Made by a program: the position numbers and the translations under genes. This document shows positions 44,318-55,561 of a stretch of DNA of 64,000 nt, piece after piece (positions within the stretch are counted from its first letter, which is position 1; each line of letters begins with the position of its first letter). The stretch comes from Lacticaseibacillus suibinensis (GTDB lineage: Bacteria; Bacillota; Bacilli; Lactobacillales; Lactobacillaceae), in the NCBI RefSeq assembly GCF_003946175.1, contig NZ_RHOK01000011.1, positions 1 to 64,000 of the forward strand. Direction: 5' to 3'. The notes beneath the pieces were generated by a model. It ran no database searches. It saw nothing but the letters and a program-made list of their open reading frames with translations, and was not told the origin of the DNA.

Positions 44318-45097
44318 TTATTTGTGAATGACCTCAGTGGCCAAGCGCTGCTTACCTTTTTTGCTGATGCCGAGCAAGGCTGTGATGCGAACGCGGCCGA
44401 ACCCGCGCACCGAAATCAGATCCGCTTGCCCCACTGGTTCATCAGGGCGCGTCATCACCTCAAAGTTCAGGCGCACTTTTTGGGCTTCAACTAGGGCCTT
44501 CGCCCGCGCCCGCGACATGCTGAAAGCGTGAGCCACCAAGCTATCCAGCCGCAAGGTGGTGACGGAAAATTCAAGCGGCTGCCAGTCATTGGCTGGTGTG
44601 ACCACCTGATCGAGGCCAATGGGTTCAAGCCGGACGCCAATCCGGCCAATTTTGGTGATATTGCTTTGGACCCAATCACTCATCGTCTGCGTGGTAAACA
44701 GTTGCCAGCGCTGACCATCCGTGATGATATCGCCGAAAGCCGTGCGTTTGATGCCCGCATTGGCCATGGTGCCCAGCACATTGCTGTGATGCATTTCCGC
44801 AAATTTTTCCGGATAGTTGATTTCTAAAGGTGCGACCTCAAAATCAATCAAATCCGGCGCGAAATACGCTGGGGCAAAAATGATACGCGCCCGTTCAGCG
44901 CCAATATAGCCGCCAAAAACATGGCATTTCACATCGCCATCACTGCCGGTCAGCACCCGGGCAATGTGGATCTGACGCGGATCCAGAAAATCTGTCAGCA
45001 CCGGCCGATACTCGGTGGCCGCTAAATTCAAATGTTCGGCCAGTTCATCAATCAGCGGGGCCTCGTCTTTGCGAAAATGCTGATAAATGGCATCCAT
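44318..45097 (-). CDS. YlmH family S4-domain RNA-binding protein
   Basis: 259 residues. The C-terminal S4 domain (about 180-245: LRLDSLVAHAFSMSRARAKA, then VRLNFEVMTRPDEPVGQADL) is the RNA-binding part. The N-terminal region matches YlmH of the division cluster in bacilli, recently linked to rescue of stalled ribosomes. The ATG overlaps the YggT stop by one base (TGATG). It lies between yggT and divIVA, its usual place. Confidence 0.95.
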   Translation of the reverse strand: MDAIYQHFRKDEAPLIDELAEHLNLAATEYRPVLTDFLDPRQIHIARVLTGSDGDVKCHVFGGYIGAERARIIFAPAYFAPDLIDFEVAPLEINYPEKFAEMHHSNVLGTMANAGIKRTAFGDIITDGQRWQLFTTQTMSDWVQSNITKIGRIGVRLEPIGLDQVVTPANDWQPLEFSVTTLRLDSLVAHAFSMSRARAKALVEAQKVRLNFEVMTRPDEPVGQADLISVRGFGRVRITALLGISKKGKQRLATEVIHK

Positions 45098-45381
45098 CAG
45101 GACATCACCCGCATCAAAATCGCATTAAAAATGGTGTTTAAGCCACCGCGCAAAAGATCCAGCACGAAAAAGGCAATCAGCGGTGAAAAGTCGAGCCCCA
45201 AAATCGGCGGAATGATGCGAAACAGGTTCAGCCACGGGCCAACCACGCGGCCCAGCAACTGGCCGAACCGGGATTGATACGCCCCAGGAAACCAGGACAT
45301 CAATACATAAATCACCATCAGCACCATGTACACATACAAGGCATCATTAATAATCGTAAATAACCAAGCTAATGCGGTCAA
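45097..45381 (-). CDS. YggT family membrane protein
   Basis: 94 residues with two long hydrophobic regions (TALAWLFTIINDALYVYMVL and PLIAFFVLDLLRGGLNTIF) and the family segment NLFRIIPPILGLDFSPLIAF. The role is not defined biochemically, but the gene is a fixed part of the cluster downstream of sepF. The start is TTG 45381 with GGAGG upstream. Confidence 0.93.
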   Translation of the reverse strand: MTALAWLFTIINDALYVYMVLMVIYVLMSWFPGAYQSRFGQLLGRVVGPWLNLFRIIPPILGLDFSPLIAFFVLDLLRGGLNTIFNAILMRVMS

Positions 45382-45392
45382 ACAGACGCCTC

Positions 45393-45857
45393 CTAGCCTA
45401 AATCGATGTCGTCATCAGTGCCCAATGTGGCCGCCAAGCTGCCATCAATCTGGAAGTTCGCCGGGGTGACCAGAAAGATCATTTGCCCGATGCGCTTGAT
45501 TTCACCATGAATGGCAAACACCGTGCCGGTCAGAAAATCAACGATGCGGGTGGCATCAGCTGATTCGATCTGGTCAAAGTTGACCACGACAGCCCGGTTG
45601 TTCATTAAGTGGTTCCCGATTTCTTTGGCATCAGAGTAAATGCGTGGTTCATACACCACGATTTTGGCGGTTTTTTCCGTTGGTTCGCCCATCGCCACCA
45701 CTTTGTTCGTGCGATAGTTGGGCTTGGCCGCAGGTTTCGCCTGCGGCGCGGGACTGGCTGGGGCGACCGTTTCCGTCGGCCCACTGGTCAAATCATCCTC
45801 ATCGGGATCCATCGCAAAGAATTGACTAAATTTGTTGCCGATTTTTTCAAGCACCAT
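45393..45857 (-). CDS. sepF: Cell division protein SepF
   Basis: 154 residues. An N-terminal amphipathic membrane-binding helix (MVLEKIGNKFSQFFAM) leads to an Ala/Pro-rich linker and the SepF domain (about 70-150, with NNRAVVVNFDQIESADATRI). It bundles and tethers FtsZ to the membrane. The start ATG 45857 follows GGAGG; the longer frame is not supported. It lies 11 bases before yggT. Confidence 0.95.
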   Translation of the reverse strand: MVLEKIGNKFSQFFAMDPDEDDLTSGPTETVAPASPAPQAKPAAKPNYRTNKVVAMGEPTEKTAKIVVYEPRIYSDAKEIGNHLMNNRAVVVNFDQIESADATRIVDFLTGTVFAIHGEIKRIGQMIFLVTPANFQIDGSLAATLGTDDDIDLG

Positions 45858-45892
45858 ATGCTTTCCTCCTGACCTGGCGTTCTGCACCAGAT

Positions 45893-45942
45893 AGACAAAA
45901 ACCGATACCAGCAGACGCCTAAGCGTGTCGCTAGTGATCGGC
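45893..45942 (-). terminator. Possible attenuator between ftsZ and sepF
   Basis: On the minus strand an imperfect long hairpin (closing stem CCGAT/ATCGG, inner AGC, GA, CGC pairs) is followed by TTTTTG. It lies in the 117-base gap where ylmE usually sits. Partial termination would lower expression of sepF and genes beyond. Confidence 0.4.
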
Positions 45943-45974
45943 TTGGCGCAAGCGCCTAGAGCTTAGGCTGGTGA

Positions 45975-47189
45975 TTATTGCCGCCGCAGCTTGAAGAATG
46001 GCGGCTGGTCATCGCCATCGTCAGGCTTGGCCTGATCATCTGGCTGACTTTCGAAGATATCGAACTCCTGCTTCTTCACATGGTCGAAATCCGCATCTTT
46101 CTCAGCTGGCTTGTCGCTGGCTTTCGGTTCGCGGCGCAAATCCCAGTGCACAAAAGGATCATCGGCACTCTTGGCTGGCGCTTCTGTTGCCGGGCGCGCA
46201 GCTGGGCGGCGGCGATTGTTATCCTGCGCCCCGCCTTCATCGATGCCGGTCGCAATGACTGTGACCACCACTTCATCGCCCAGGTCTTCGTTGATCGAAG
46301 TCCCGAAGATGATGTTGACGTCGCTAGAAGCTGCTTGCGCCACAATGTCAGAAGCGTCCTGGGCTTCAAACAAGGACAAGTCTGGGCCGCCGGTAATGTT
46401 GAGCAAAACGTTCTTGGCGCCATCGATGGAAACTTCCAGCAGCGGGCTGGAAATGGCCTTCTTGGTCGCCTCGACGGTGCGGGTTTCGCCAGTAGCAGAA
46501 CCAATACCCATCAGCGCGGTGCCTTGGTTGGCCATGACGGTTTTGACATCGGCGAAGTCCAAGTTGACATAGCCCGGGCTGGTAATCAAATCGGAAATCC
46601 CTTGCACCCCTTGGCGGAGCACATTATCAGCGGCATGGAAGGCTTCCAGCATTGGGGTCTTCTTGTCCACGATTTCCAGTAAGCGGTTGTTGGCGATAAT
46701 CACCAAAGTGTCCACTTGTTCTTTCAGCTGAGCGATGCCTTCAGCGGCGTTTTTTGCGCGCTTCGGGCCTTCGAATGTGAAGGGCCGGGTCACCACGCCA
46801 ACAGTCAAAGCGCCAAGGTCCTTGGCCACTTTGGCCACCACTGGCGCCGCACCGGTACCGGTGCCGCCGCCCATCCCGCAGGTGACAAAAATCATGTCAG
46901 CCCCGGTCAAGGCATTTTGGATGGCCTCTTCGCTTTCTTCAGCCGCTTTTTGGCCCACATCAGGGGTGGAACCAGCGCCAAGGCCGCGGGTCAATTTCGG
47001 GCCGAGCTGAATCTTGGTTTCGGCATCCGAGTTGGACAAGGCCTGCACATCGGTGTTAGCGGCGATGAATTCAACGCCTTTGACGTCTTCGGAGATCATG
47101 CGGTTCACGGCATTACCGCCGGCGCCGCCAACCCCGATGACCTTGATCACTGCACCGGTATCTTTATCTGTATCAAGTGAGAATTCCAT
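45975..47189 (-). CDS. ftsZ: Cell division protein FtsZ
   Basis: 404 residues. The tubulin-like GTPase carries [13 protein letters not shown] (signature, about 108), NADT-like NTDVQAL, and the T7 loop with VNLDFADV. A variable charged linker ends with the conserved C-terminal peptide ([11 protein letters not shown]) that binds FtsA and SepF. The start ATG 47189 follows AGGAGG. It forms the Z-ring. It lies immediately after ftsA. Confidence 0.98.
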   Translation of the reverse strand: MEFSLDTDKDTGAVIKVIGVGGAGGNAVNRMISEDVKGVEFIAANTDVQALSNSDAETKIQLGPKLTRGLGAGSTPDVGQKAAEESEEAIQNALTGADMIFVTCGMGGGTGTGAAPVVAKVAKDLGALTVGVVTRPFTFEGPKRAKNAAEGIAQLKEQVDTLVIIANNRLLEIVDKKTPMLEAFHAADNVLRQGVQGISDLITSPGYVNLDFADVKTVMANQGTALMGIGSATGETRTVEATKKAISSPLLEVSIDGAKNVLLNITGGPDLSLFEAQDASDIVAQAASSDVNIIFGTSINEDLGDEVVVTVIATGIDEGGAQDNNRRRPAARPATEAPAKSADDPFVHWDLRREPKASDKPAEKDADFDHVKKQEFDIFESQPDDQAKPDDGDDQPPFFKLRRQ

Positions 47190-47211
47190 TGTCGTTCCTC
47201 CTAAATAGGGT

Positions 47212-48504
47212 TTATTCGAAGAAATTGCCGAAGAAGCGTTTCAAAGCTGAAGCCTTTTTCGGTTCATCGCTGGTGGGTTCAGCGGGTTTAGTCGGCACCT
47301 TCGTTGGCGTCTGGGTCGCTGGCCGCTCGTTGGCAGCCGGCGGATTAGGTAAGACGCTGGCGACCAACAAATCGATGTCCGTCAGCTGCGAAGCGTAGGT
47401 GATAAGACCCAGCGCCGCGGTGAAAGCCGGGTGCCGTAAACCCATTGCATCTGGGATATACCGCTTCACCGGATGCTGGAACACATCCTGGGCCAGTTCG
47501 GTAATCCCAGGCAGCGCCGCATTGCCGCCGGTAATGACAATGCCACCAGGCAACGCGAAAGCATCAACGGCCTGCAAGGCTTCATTCAAGCGGGTCAAGA
47601 TCTGTGTGAGCCGCGCTTCAATGATTTCGGCCAAATACTTCTCTGACACCATGATGGGTTCGGTTTTGCCCACCACTGCCACTGGGAACGTATTATCTTC
47701 GTGAGTGGCTAAGGAATCGGCAGTGCCGTAGTCGCGCTTGAGCTTTTCCGCATCAGCGTAACCGGTATTCAGCACCACGGAAATGTCCTTGGTGACGTAC
47801 TCGCCACCTTCTTGATCGACATCGGTGAACTTCAGCTTATGGTCATGAATGACGGCTGCAGTCGACTGGCCGCCGCCTAAGTCAATCAGAATGGTACCAA
47901 AATCTGCTTCGCCATCACTTAAGGCCACTTGCGCTTGCGCCAGCGGGGAAACAACCACATTGCGCAAGGTCAAGCCGGCTTTTTCAATCGCCTTTTTCGT
48001 GTTATGTAACACCGTTTTCGGCGCGGTGAACAAGATGCCGTGCATTTCCAGGCGCACCCCGATCATGCCGCGGGGATCTTTGATGTCGTCAAACCCGTCA
48101 ACAATAAACTCGGTTGGCGTTAAGGATAACATCTCCCGCTCTGGCGGGAGGTTCCGGACCAAGGCCGCGGCCGCCACCGCGCGCACGTCGTTGTCGGTGA
48201 TTTCTTTACTTTGATCGCCGACTGCAATCATCCCGGTGACGCTTTCGATTTGCAGCATGTTCGCTGGGACCCCAACGACGACTTGTTGGATCTTGATACT
48301 TGCTTTTTCTTCCGCTTGACTGACGGCTTGCCGAATTGCTTCAGCGGCCTTGTCAATATCCACGATCACGCCGCGCGATAACCCTTGCGACCTGGAACTG
48401 CCCACGCCAATAATGTTCAGCTGACCTTGCACAAGCTCGGCCACAATCACTTTTATTGAGGTGGTCCCGATATCAAGCCCTACATAGATGTCTTGATTTT
48501 CCAT
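47212..48504 (-). CDS. ftsA: Cell division protein FtsA
   Basis: 430 residues of the actin fold. [11 protein letters not shown] is phosphate loop 1, DLGGGQST phosphate loop 2, and GGNAALPGI the adenosine site. The C-terminal amphipathic helix ([11 protein letters not shown]) anchors it to the membrane. The start ATG 48504 lies ten bases after AAGGAGG; a GTG two codons earlier is only four bases away. It anchors FtsZ. Confidence 0.97.
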   Translation of the reverse strand: MENQDIYVGLDIGTTSIKVIVAELVQGQLNIIGVGSSRSQGLSRGVIVDIDKAAEAIRQAVSQAEEKASIKIQQVVVGVPANMLQIESVTGMIAVGDQSKEITDNDVRAVAAAALVRNLPPEREMLSLTPTEFIVDGFDDIKDPRGMIGVRLEMHGILFTAPKTVLHNTKKAIEKAGLTLRNVVVSPLAQAQVALSDGEADFGTILIDLGGGQSTAAVIHDHKLKFTDVDQEGGEYVTKDISVVLNTGYADAEKLKRDYGTADSLATHEDNTFPVAVVGKTEPIMVSEKYLAEIIEARLTQILTRLNEALQAVDAFALPGGIVITGGNAALPGITELAQDVFQHPVKRYIPDAMGLRHPAFTAALGLITYASQLTDIDLLVASVLPNPPAANERPATQTPTKVPTKPAEPTSDEPKKASALKRFFGNFFE

Positions 48505-48628
48505 GACCACGGAACCTCCTTGCTACCTGTTTTTTAATAATTAGATGAGAAAACATAACGCTGAATTTATCTTACCACACGAACCCGTCATTTGCGCCGC
48601 CATATCGGCAAAAGCCGGCGTTTTTCGC

Positions 48629-49462
48629 CTATTTTGCCGTTTTGGCTGGATAAGGGGTGAAAAATGCCCCCACTTCCAGGTCCACCGTGCCTTTCGTTGT
48701 CACCTGCGCCACGATGCTCGGGTAGTAAGCAATCTTTTTGGCCACGGTGCGACTATCAGCCACCACGGTGTTACCATCGGTCATCGTCAGCGTGATTTGA
48801 TAAGGATTACCGTCGCCGCGGCTAGCATCCACTTCCGAAGTGGCCCGCCGCACCGCCGGCGGAAACTTGGCGACGGCTTTGGCCAACGCCGCGGCCTCTT
48901 TCACCGTGAAACCGGAAAAAACCGGGTAGTTCGCTAGTGGGGTTTTCGTCTTGGCTTTAATCAAAGTGCCATTGGCCAAAATCATTTGATACCGCTTATT
49001 GGCCAGGCGGTAGCCGATGGGCTCATGCTCCTTCACCGTAATGGTGACCTGATCAACGGCCTGCACTTTGACCTGGGCCGAGGCAATTTGCGGCAGTGCT
49101 TGCTTGATACGCGTGAGATAACGCTGCGGATGCAGCAGCACGCTGGGAATCAGAACACGATTAGACAGCGTACTGGCATCAATGACCTGCTGAATCGGCA
49201 CATTCTCAGTGCCATTGACACTGACCTGTTGCACCTTGGCCACTGGGGACATCAGATAGCCAAACCCAGCGAGGAGTAAGACTAACGGCGCGGTGACCAG
49301 GATGATATTGCGCGTGCGTTGGTGCCGTCTGAAACTGGTGAGCGTCGGTAGCGGCAGATTGCGCTGCTTAGGATGGCGCCTTTTTTTGGCTTGCTTAGCC
49401 TGGTAGGCTTCCCACGGCGTCAAGGGATCAGCTTTTTTGCGTGCAGAATGAAACCATGCCAC
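48629..49462 (-). CDS. divIB: Cell division protein DivIB/FtsQ
   Basis: 277 residues. A basic cytoplasmic N-terminus (about 1-52) leads to one membrane segment (NIILVTAPLVLLLAGFGYLM), then a POTRA domain (VAKVQQVSVNGTENVPIQQV) and a beta domain. The start is GTG 49462 with GGAGGTG upstream. It works with FtsL and DivIC in the divisome. It lies between murG and ftsA as usual in lactobacilli. Confidence 0.95.
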   Translation of the reverse strand: MAWFHSARKKADPLTPWEAYQAKQAKKRRHPKQRNLPLPTLTSFRRHQRTRNIILVTAPLVLLLAGFGYLMSPVAKVQQVSVNGTENVPIQQVIDASTLSNRVLIPSVLLHPQRYLTRIKQALPQIASAQVKVQAVDQVTITVKEHEPIGYRLANKRYQMILANGTLIKAKTKTPLANYPVFSGFTVKEAAALAKAVAKFPPAVRRATSEVDASRGDGNPYQITLTMTDGNTVVADSRTVAKKIAYYPSIVAQVTTKGTVDLEVGAFFTPYPAKTAK

Positions 49463-49493
49463 TGTGAGTCACCTCCTAACTGTGAATGAACGA

Positions 49494-50591
49494 TTAACGG
49501 GCGATGGCTTCCTGCAGCACCGCAATCAACTGATCGGCGGCGTCAGGCACCCCCATGTTTTTGGCGGCTTTAGCCATGGCTTGCAGTCTGGTATCATCAG
49601 CCATCAGCGCCGTGATTTGACTGGCAAAGTTGGTATCTAATTCGGGTTCGGTGATCATCAAAGCCGCCCCACCATCAGCCAAACTCTTGGCATTCACGTA
49701 CTGGTGGTTATGGGTGACATTCGGACTGGGAATCAACACGCTCGGCAAACCCAAGGCGGTTAATTCCGCGAGGCTCGTGGCGCCGCTGCGGCCAATGACT
49801 AAGCTCACATCTGGCAAAATCGCCGGCATGTCATCGACATAAGGCACCACCTTAACGTTTTCGGGAACGTGCTTCAGTTGATTCTTGATCCGGCCGTAAT
49901 GGCGATTACCGGTCACAAATAGCGTCTGGAAATCAGCTCGGCCAAAAGCCGGTAAGGCCTGAACCGCCGCCGCATTGATTTTTGGGGCGCCGCGCGAGCC
50001 ACCAAAAATCAGCAGTGTCCGCTTGTGCGGGTCGAGTCCAAAGTCCGCTAACCGCTCATTGGGCCGAAGCCCTGCGACTTGTTGGGCCCTGGGATTACCA
50101 GTCAGTACCACTTTTTTGGCCGGAAACGCACTGGCCACTTCAGGAAAGGTGATGGCTATGCGATCGACAAAGCGAGCCAAGAATTTATTGGTGACGCCGG
50201 CCACCGAGTTCTGCTCGTGAATCACCGTGGGCACGTGATGGGTCGCCGCTGCAAACAGCACCCCGGCCGAGACATAACCACCGGTGCCCACCACGACATC
50301 GGGTTTGAAGGCCTTGACCATTTTGGTCGCTTTATTCATGGAACCCACAAACAGCCCCAGCGTTTGGACGTTAGTTTTGACGCCGGCCAAGTTTAGCTTG
50401 CGTTTGAAACCCTGCAGCGGCAAGGTTTCAAAGGGAATCTTGGCGTTGGGCACAATGCGGCTCTCCAGCCCTTTTTCGGTCCCCACATACATCACTGCGT
50501 CCAAAAGCCCGCGTTCTTGCAGGCGCTGAATTAAGGCCAAGGCCGGGTAAATGTGGCCGCCAGTGCCGCCACCGGAAATCATCAGGCGCAT
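49494..50591 (-). CDS. murG: UDP-GlcNAc:lipid I N-acetylglucosaminyltransferase MurG
   Basis: 365 residues. It adds GlcNAc to lipid I to make lipid II at the inner membrane face. The glycine-rich loop GGGTGGHIYPALA is at residues 7-19, GTGGYVS is the second loop, and the donor-binding site includes RSGATSLAELTALG. The ATG starts one base after the murD stop, with GAGGAAG in the end of murD. Confidence 0.97.
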   Translation of the reverse strand: MRLMISGGGTGGHIYPALALIQRLQERGLLDAVMYVGTEKGLESRIVPNAKIPFETLPLQGFKRKLNLAGVKTNVQTLGLFVGSMNKATKMVKAFKPDVVVGTGGYVSAGVLFAAATHHVPTVIHEQNSVAGVTNKFLARFVDRIAITFPEVASAFPAKKVVLTGNPRAQQVAGLRPNERLADFGLDPHKRTLLIFGGSRGAPKINAAAVQALPAFGRADFQTLFVTGNRHYGRIKNQLKHVPENVKVVPYVDDMPAILPDVSLVIGRSGATSLAELTALGLPSVLIPSPNVTHNHQYVNAKSLADGGAALMITEPELDTNFASQITALMADDTRLQAMAKAAKNMGVPDAADQLIAVLQEAIAR

Positions 50592-51965
50592 TTAAGCTTC
50601 CTCGCTTTCGGCTAGTGCTTGAACCGCGGCAATGAATTCATCCCCTCGGATTTCAAAATTAGGATATTGATCCCAGCTGGCGGCAGCTGGCGACAGCAAC
50701 ACGACATCGCCAGGCTGACTTTGGGCAAATGCCAGCGGCACCGCGGTTTTCACGTTTTCGGTGCGCTGGTAAGGAATGTCGGCTTGCTGCGCCAGGGCTT
50801 CCATTAACGGCGCTGTTTCCCCAAAAGTGATCATGGCGTGAACATGAGCCTTGATCAGTGGCAGCAAATCATCCATCGGCAGGTGCCGATCGAGCCCGCC
50901 GGCCAGTAACACGATGGGCTGATGAAAAGCAGTTAAAGCGACGGTGCTGGCTTCAACGTTAGTCGCCTTGCTATCGTTATAGAATTTGCGGCCGGCAATG
51001 GTTTGCACATATTGAATCCGGTGCTTAACGCCGGTGAACCGGCTTAACACTGCCACAATGGCGGCGTTGGTCACGCCGCTGAGTTTAGCGGCGGCAATGG
51101 CGGCCAGGGCATTCTCGATGTTGTGCGCCCCGGGGATTTGCAAAGCGTCAGCTTCAATGATGCGCTCACCGTCAAAGCATAACCAACCGTCCGTTAAGGT
51201 GGCCCGGGCGCCGGTAGCGCCTTGGCGTGAAAATGGCACGATGGTCGCTTGGCTTTGCTTGGCCAGCTCATGCATCTCCGGTAAATCCCAATTCATGATG
51301 AAATAATCATCGGCGGTTTGATTCATGGTGATGCGCATTTTGGCCTTTACGTAGTTTTCTCGACTGCCGTGCCAATCCAAATGCGCCTCGTAGATATTAG
51401 TCAAAACCGCAATATGTGGGTGCAAGGTTTGAATGCCCACCAGCATGAAGCTGGACAATTCGGCGACAATCGTATCGGCCGCGGTGGCTTTTTGGACGAC
51501 CCCAGACACCGGAATACCAATATTACCAGCGTCATAGGCATGCCCAGCGCGCTCGCCTTCGTTCAGCATCAGGCCAATTAAAGTCGTGGTGGTGGTTTTA
51601 CCATTACTGCCGGTCACGCCGATCCAAGTCGAATCAGAAACTGAGTAAGCCAACTCGGGTTCAGTAATCACCGGAATGCCCAGCGCCTCGGCGCGCTGCA
51701 CCATGGGATTGCTGTATGGAATGCCGGGATTTTTCACCATCAGTTCGAAGCCCTCGTCGAGCAACTCCACCGGATGGCTCCCAGTAATCACGGTAATGCC
51801 TTCGTCCAGCAGGGCTTGCGCTTCCTTGTTGTCATCGAACTTTTGCTTATCATTGACGGTCACCAACGCGCCGAGCCGATGCAGCAATTTGGCGGCATTG
51901 ACCCCACTTTTGGCTAACCCGAGCACTAACACTTTTTTGTTTCGATATGCTGTATTTACACGCAT
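50592..51965 (-). CDS. murD: UDP-N-acetylmuramoylalanine--D-glutamate ligase MurD
   Basis: 457 residues of the Mur ligase family. GVTGSNGKTTTTTLIG is the ATP loop (about 112-127), HLDWHGSRENY carries the Mg2+ ligand region, and FYNDSKATN is the C-terminal domain motif. It adds D-glutamate to UDP-MurNAc-L-Ala in the cytoplasm. The start ATG 51965 follows GGGAG. It lies between mraY and murG. Confidence 0.97.
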   Translation of the reverse strand: MRVNTAYRNKKVLVLGLAKSGVNAAKLLHRLGALVTVNDKQKFDDNKEAQALLDEGITVITGSHPVELLDEGFELMVKNPGIPYSNPMVQRAEALGIPVITEPELAYSVSDSTWIGVTGSNGKTTTTTLIGLMLNEGERAGHAYDAGNIGIPVSGVVQKATAADTIVAELSSFMLVGIQTLHPHIAVLTNIYEAHLDWHGSRENYVKAKMRITMNQTADDYFIMNWDLPEMHELAKQSQATIVPFSRQGATGARATLTDGWLCFDGERIIEADALQIPGAHNIENALAAIAAAKLSGVTNAAIVAVLSRFTGVKHRIQYVQTIAGRKFYNDSKATNVEASTVALTAFHQPIVLLAGGLDRHLPMDDLLPLIKAHVHAMITFGETAPLMEALAQQADIPYQRTENVKTAVPLAFAQSQPGDVVLLSPAAASWDQYPNFEIRGDEFIAAVQALAESEEA

Positions 51966-52016
51966 GCGCCAAAACGCTCCCCTATCTTTGCTCTCTTCAA
52001 CGGAAGAGGCACAATC

Positions 52017-52979
52017 TTACCAAAAAAGAACCAAGTACAAGCCACTGCCCAAAATGGCCACCAACCAAAACGTCAAATCCACTCGCCATTCCGACCAGCC
52101 CAGCATCTCAAAGTGATGATGAATTGGCGACATTTTGAAAATGCGTTTGCCGGTCAACTTAAAGCTGGCCACCTGCAAAATCACACTCGCGGTTTCACCG
52201 ACATAAACGATGCCAATCAGCAGCAAGGACCACGGCCGATTTAGCAACAGCGAAATCACGGCCAAAAGTCCCCCTAACGCCAGGCTCCCGGCGTCGCCCA
52301 TGAAAATCTTGGCTGGCTTGTGGTTGAACAGGAAAAAGCCCACCATCGCGCCGACGGTCACCAGGCACAAAATCAAGACATCGACGCGCCCATCATGCGC
52401 CGCCAGCACGGCATAGGCAATGAAGCTAATCGTGGCCAAACCAGCTACCAACCCGTCGATCCCGTCGGACAAATTGACCGCGTTGGAAAAGCCAACCAAC
52501 CAGACCACCGCAAAGGCCGCAAACAACACTGGCACGGCCAAGGTGAAGCCAAACAGCGGCAAACTCGCCGGAAAGCCCTCATGGAAGTAGGCAATCAGGA
52601 ACACCACCGCCCCGAGAATCTGACCCAACAATTTTTGCCAAGCCCGTAAGCCGAGGTTGCGGTGATGCGAAATCTTGATGAAATCATCCAAGAACCCTAG
52701 CAGTCCATACAAAACCAAGATAAACAAGCCAACCCACACGCTGACGGTTAAGGCGTGTTGCCACCAATCGCACAGCAGGGCTGCCACCACAATGGCGAAA
52801 ATGAACACGACCCCGCCCATGGTTGGGGTGCCGTTTTTCTTTTCGTGCCACTTCGGCCCGATTTCCCGAATGGTTTGGCCTTCCTTTTTCATGCGCATGT
52901 AGCCAATGAACAAGGGCATGATGATGATGGTCAGCGAAAACGCCGCCACCATCGGGATCAACATCTGTGTGAATTGCAT
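52017..52979 (-). CDS. mraY: Phospho-N-acetylmuramoyl-pentapeptide-transferase MraY
   Basis: 320 residues with about ten membrane segments. GFLDDFIKI holds the first Asp pair, NLSDGIDGL the second motif, and [11 protein letters not shown] the HHH motif near the end. It transfers phospho-MurNAc-pentapeptide to undecaprenyl phosphate. The start ATG 52979 follows GTAGGAG. Confidence 0.97.
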   Translation of the reverse strand: MQFTQMLIPMVAAFSLTIIIMPLFIGYMRMKKEGQTIREIGPKWHEKKNGTPTMGGVVFIFAIVVAALLCDWWQHALTVSVWVGLFILVLYGLLGFLDDFIKISHHRNLGLRAWQKLLGQILGAVVFLIAYFHEGFPASLPLFGFTLAVPVLFAAFAVVWLVGFSNAVNLSDGIDGLVAGLATISFIAYAVLAAHDGRVDVLILCLVTVGAMVGFFLFNHKPAKIFMGDAGSLALGGLLAVISLLLNRPWSLLLIGIVYVGETASVILQVASFKLTGKRIFKMSPIHHHFEMLGWSEWRVDLTFWLVAILGSGLYLVLFW

Positions 52980-52999
52980 GATACTCCTACCTTCATGAT

Positions 53000-55165
53000 T
53001 TACTGAGTTTTCTGAAAAGCTACCGTCACTGTTTCGCTGCCAAGCAGTGAACCACTCGCTAGGCTCTGTTTAGTGGCGTAGCCTTCCCCTTGGAGCTTGA
53101 ATTTCTTCCCTGTAAGCTGGGCTAATTTTAACACATCGCTCTTCGACCAGCCAGAAACGTCAGGCATGGTCATCGCCCCATTGGTTAGCAGAATCACCCG
53201 TGAACCAATCAGTGCCGCGGAATCAGCCGCCGGCATCTGTTGCACAATCCGGTTCCCAGTCCCCACGGTGGACACCACTAACTTCTTCGCGGTCAACGCG
53301 GTTTGCGCCGCTGTCAGCGTGTCGTTGGTTACAGCAGGAATAGCCAAGGTTTGCGCCGAGGCGCTAACACTGCTGCCAGCGTTCAACGCCAGCAGCCGAG
53401 TCATCAACGGATGGAACAAATCATTGATCGCGGTAGTAGCTGGTTTTTTCATGGTCTTATTTTGCTTCAAAGTGATATAAACGATGAATTGGGGATCACT
53501 GGCTGGCGCAATCGCCAGCAGACTGTGCAACTGATTGGTGGCCCCATCGAGGTACCCACCTTTAGGATTCGGCACATTGGCTGTCCCGGTTTTGGCGGCA
53601 ATATCAGCACCGGCGATTTTGTACATCGTCCCAGTACCATAGCTTTGGTTGATGGTATCGCGCATCTCATTCAGCACCTGACTCGCCGTGCTGGCGCTGA
53701 TCGGCTTGCCCACCACTTGCCGCGAATAAGTCGTGGTTTTGCCACTGGCAGACTTGATCTTGCTGACAATCCGTGGGCGCACCATGGTCCCACCATCGGC
53801 GATGGCGGTAGCCGCCTGCAAAATCTGCATTTGCGTCACGTTGATACTTTGCCCGTAGGCCATGACCGCGCGGGTCACCGCACTGTTCAGGTTGTAACTA
53901 CCAGCGCTTTCATTGGGCAGCGCGATGCCGGTTTTTTGACCAAAGCCAAAATCCTTTAGGGTTTTAGCCTGATTGGCTTCACCCATGGCTTGCACAATAT
54001 GCACAAAGCCGACGTTACTGGAGCGCGGCAAGGCCTGACTGAGTGGAATTTCACCAAACCCCACGTGGTTCCAGTCACGAATGGTGGTATCGCCCACTTT
54101 TATTTTGCTGGAATCGTAATACTGATTAGAATTGAAGGTGCCGCTTTGAATCGCCCCGGCCAGATTGAACACTTTCATGACTGATCCAGGTTCATAAGCA
54201 TCTTCCACAAGACTGTTTTGCCAGGAAGCGCCGGCACCGAGGCCGTCCAAGGTGCTGGGATCAAAGGTCGGCCGCTGACTGGCAGCCAGAATTTCGCCGG
54301 TTTTGGCGTTCATCACCACCGCCGTCAGTGATTGTTGCTGATACGTGTTTTGCACCTGGGTCATGAGGGTTTCCAGATAAGATTGCAGACTACTGTCCAA
54401 GGTTGTGTAAACATTGCTCCCGTTTTTCGCCGCCTTGGTTTTCACCTTGGCTTGCGGAATCCGGTAACCGTAATTGTCGCCTTGCGCGGTGCGATAGCCA
54501 TTGTGCCCGGCCAGCAGCTTGTCGAAGGTCTTCTCCAGCCCCATCACGCCCACTAGGGATTGATCCGAGTCGGTGGTTTTATTGGCCTGGGCAAGGCCAA
54601 CAGTGTAACTAGCGAAGACCCCATTTGGGTACAAGCGCGAAGGACTAGCCGTCAACGCAATGCCCGGGAGTTTTTCCTTCATGATCTGATTGCGCGTCGC
54701 CAGCGACAAGTTCGTCCCCGCCGTGCCAAATTCGACTTGATTAGTGCCTTGCTTGGGATTGAGATAGGCCAAAATCTTCTCTTTGGCCAACGGCAGGTAC
54801 CTGGCCAAAACGGTGGCGGTTTGCTCTTTGTCGGAGACGTATTGCTTCTTGCCATCAACCACTTGGGTTTTGTCCAGCACCGCATAAAGCGTGTAGGTAT
54901 TCGCGTCTTCGGCAATCACACTGCCATTGCGATCATAGATATTTCCACGATCGGCTTGAAGTTTGGCTTCCCGATAGTATAGCTTCTGCCGAAAGGCGGC
55001 GAGGTTTTGATTATCTACGGACCCACCGGCAGCGACGTACCAAAAACGACAAATGAACGCAAGCAAGATGGCCCCAACCCCAAAGATCAGAATAATACCG
55101 AAGATCTTGCGATTGCGCTCAGGATGCCTAACGCTCATTTGTCGTGATTGCTGTTTCTTTTTCAT
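53000..55165 (-). CDS. Division-specific penicillin-binding protein 2B/2X with PASTA domains
   Basis: 721 residues. A short cytoplasmic tail, one membrane anchor (about 22-44), the pedestal domain, then a transpeptidase with SxxK in EPGSVMKVF, SxN in RSSNVGF and KTG in AAKTGTAN. Two PASTA domains close the protein (from about residue 600; [14 protein letters not shown] in the second). It cross-links septal peptidoglycan as the class B partner of FtsW. The start ATG 55165 follows GGTGAAT in ftsL. Confidence 0.97.
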   Translation of the reverse strand: MKKKQQSRQMSVRHPERNRKIFGIILIFGVGAILLAFICRFWYVAAGGSVDNQNLAAFRQKLYYREAKLQADRGNIYDRNGSVIAEDANTYTLYAVLDKTQVVDGKKQYVSDKEQTATVLARYLPLAKEKILAYLNPKQGTNQVEFGTAGTNLSLATRNQIMKEKLPGIALTASPSRLYPNGVFASYTVGLAQANKTTDSDQSLVGVMGLEKTFDKLLAGHNGYRTAQGDNYGYRIPQAKVKTKAAKNGSNVYTTLDSSLQSYLETLMTQVQNTYQQQSLTAVVMNAKTGEILAASQRPTFDPSTLDGLGAGASWQNSLVEDAYEPGSVMKVFNLAGAIQSGTFNSNQYYDSSKIKVGDTTIRDWNHVGFGEIPLSQALPRSSNVGFVHIVQAMGEANQAKTLKDFGFGQKTGIALPNESAGSYNLNSAVTRAVMAYGQSINVTQMQILQAATAIADGGTMVRPRIVSKIKSASGKTTTYSRQVVGKPISASTASQVLNEMRDTINQSYGTGTMYKIAGADIAAKTGTANVPNPKGGYLDGATNQLHSLLAIAPASDPQFIVYITLKQNKTMKKPATTAINDLFHPLMTRLLALNAGSSVSASAQTLAIPAVTNDTLTAAQTALTAKKLVVSTVGTGNRIVQQMPAADSAALIGSRVILLTNGAMTMPDVSGWSKSDVLKLAQLTGKKFKLQGEGYATKQSLASGSLLGSETVTVAFQKTQ

Positions 55166-55561
55166 CTACTTATTCACCGCACGTTTGATATTTCCCTCGA
55201 TCACTGTGAAGCCGTGCGCCTTGGCGTAACTGGTCAAGCGATTGGAATTGGATAACTCACCGATATTTTGCTTGGCATCGGCGATATCTTGTTTCGAAGT
55301 GGTGATGTTGCGCTGGACCTGCTGATAACTGCGATCCATATTGGCCAAGGTCATTTGGCCGGTCAGGTAGAACAGACAAAAGCCCACCATGATTAAACCT
55401 AGCGCCAAAGTGGCCAACCGCTCAAGCGGCGAAAACGGCACATGCTTGGGCGCCGCTTGCGGCGCCTGCTGCGGCGTCGGGGCGGCTTTGGGTGCAGCAG
55501 GTGTTGGCTCAGGCTGCATCATATCTAACTGTCTTGCTGTGTTATCAAGCATGTCGTTCAC
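55166..55561 (-). CDS. ftsL: Cell division protein FtsL
   Basis: 131 residues. A Pro/Ala/Gln-rich cytoplasmic part (to about 45) is followed by one membrane segment ([18 protein letters not shown]) and a short extracellular coiled coil ([20 protein letters not shown]). The start GTG 55561 overlaps the rsmH stop as GTGA; ATG three codons later is possible. It is a small bitopic divisome scaffold. Confidence 0.93.
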   Translation of the reverse strand: MNDMLDNTARQLDMMQPEPTPAAPKAAPTPQQAPQAAPKHVPFSPLERLATLALGLIMVGFCLFYLTGQMTLANMDRSYQQVQRNITTSKQDIADAKQNIGELSNSNRLTSYAKAHGFTVIEGNIKRAVNK

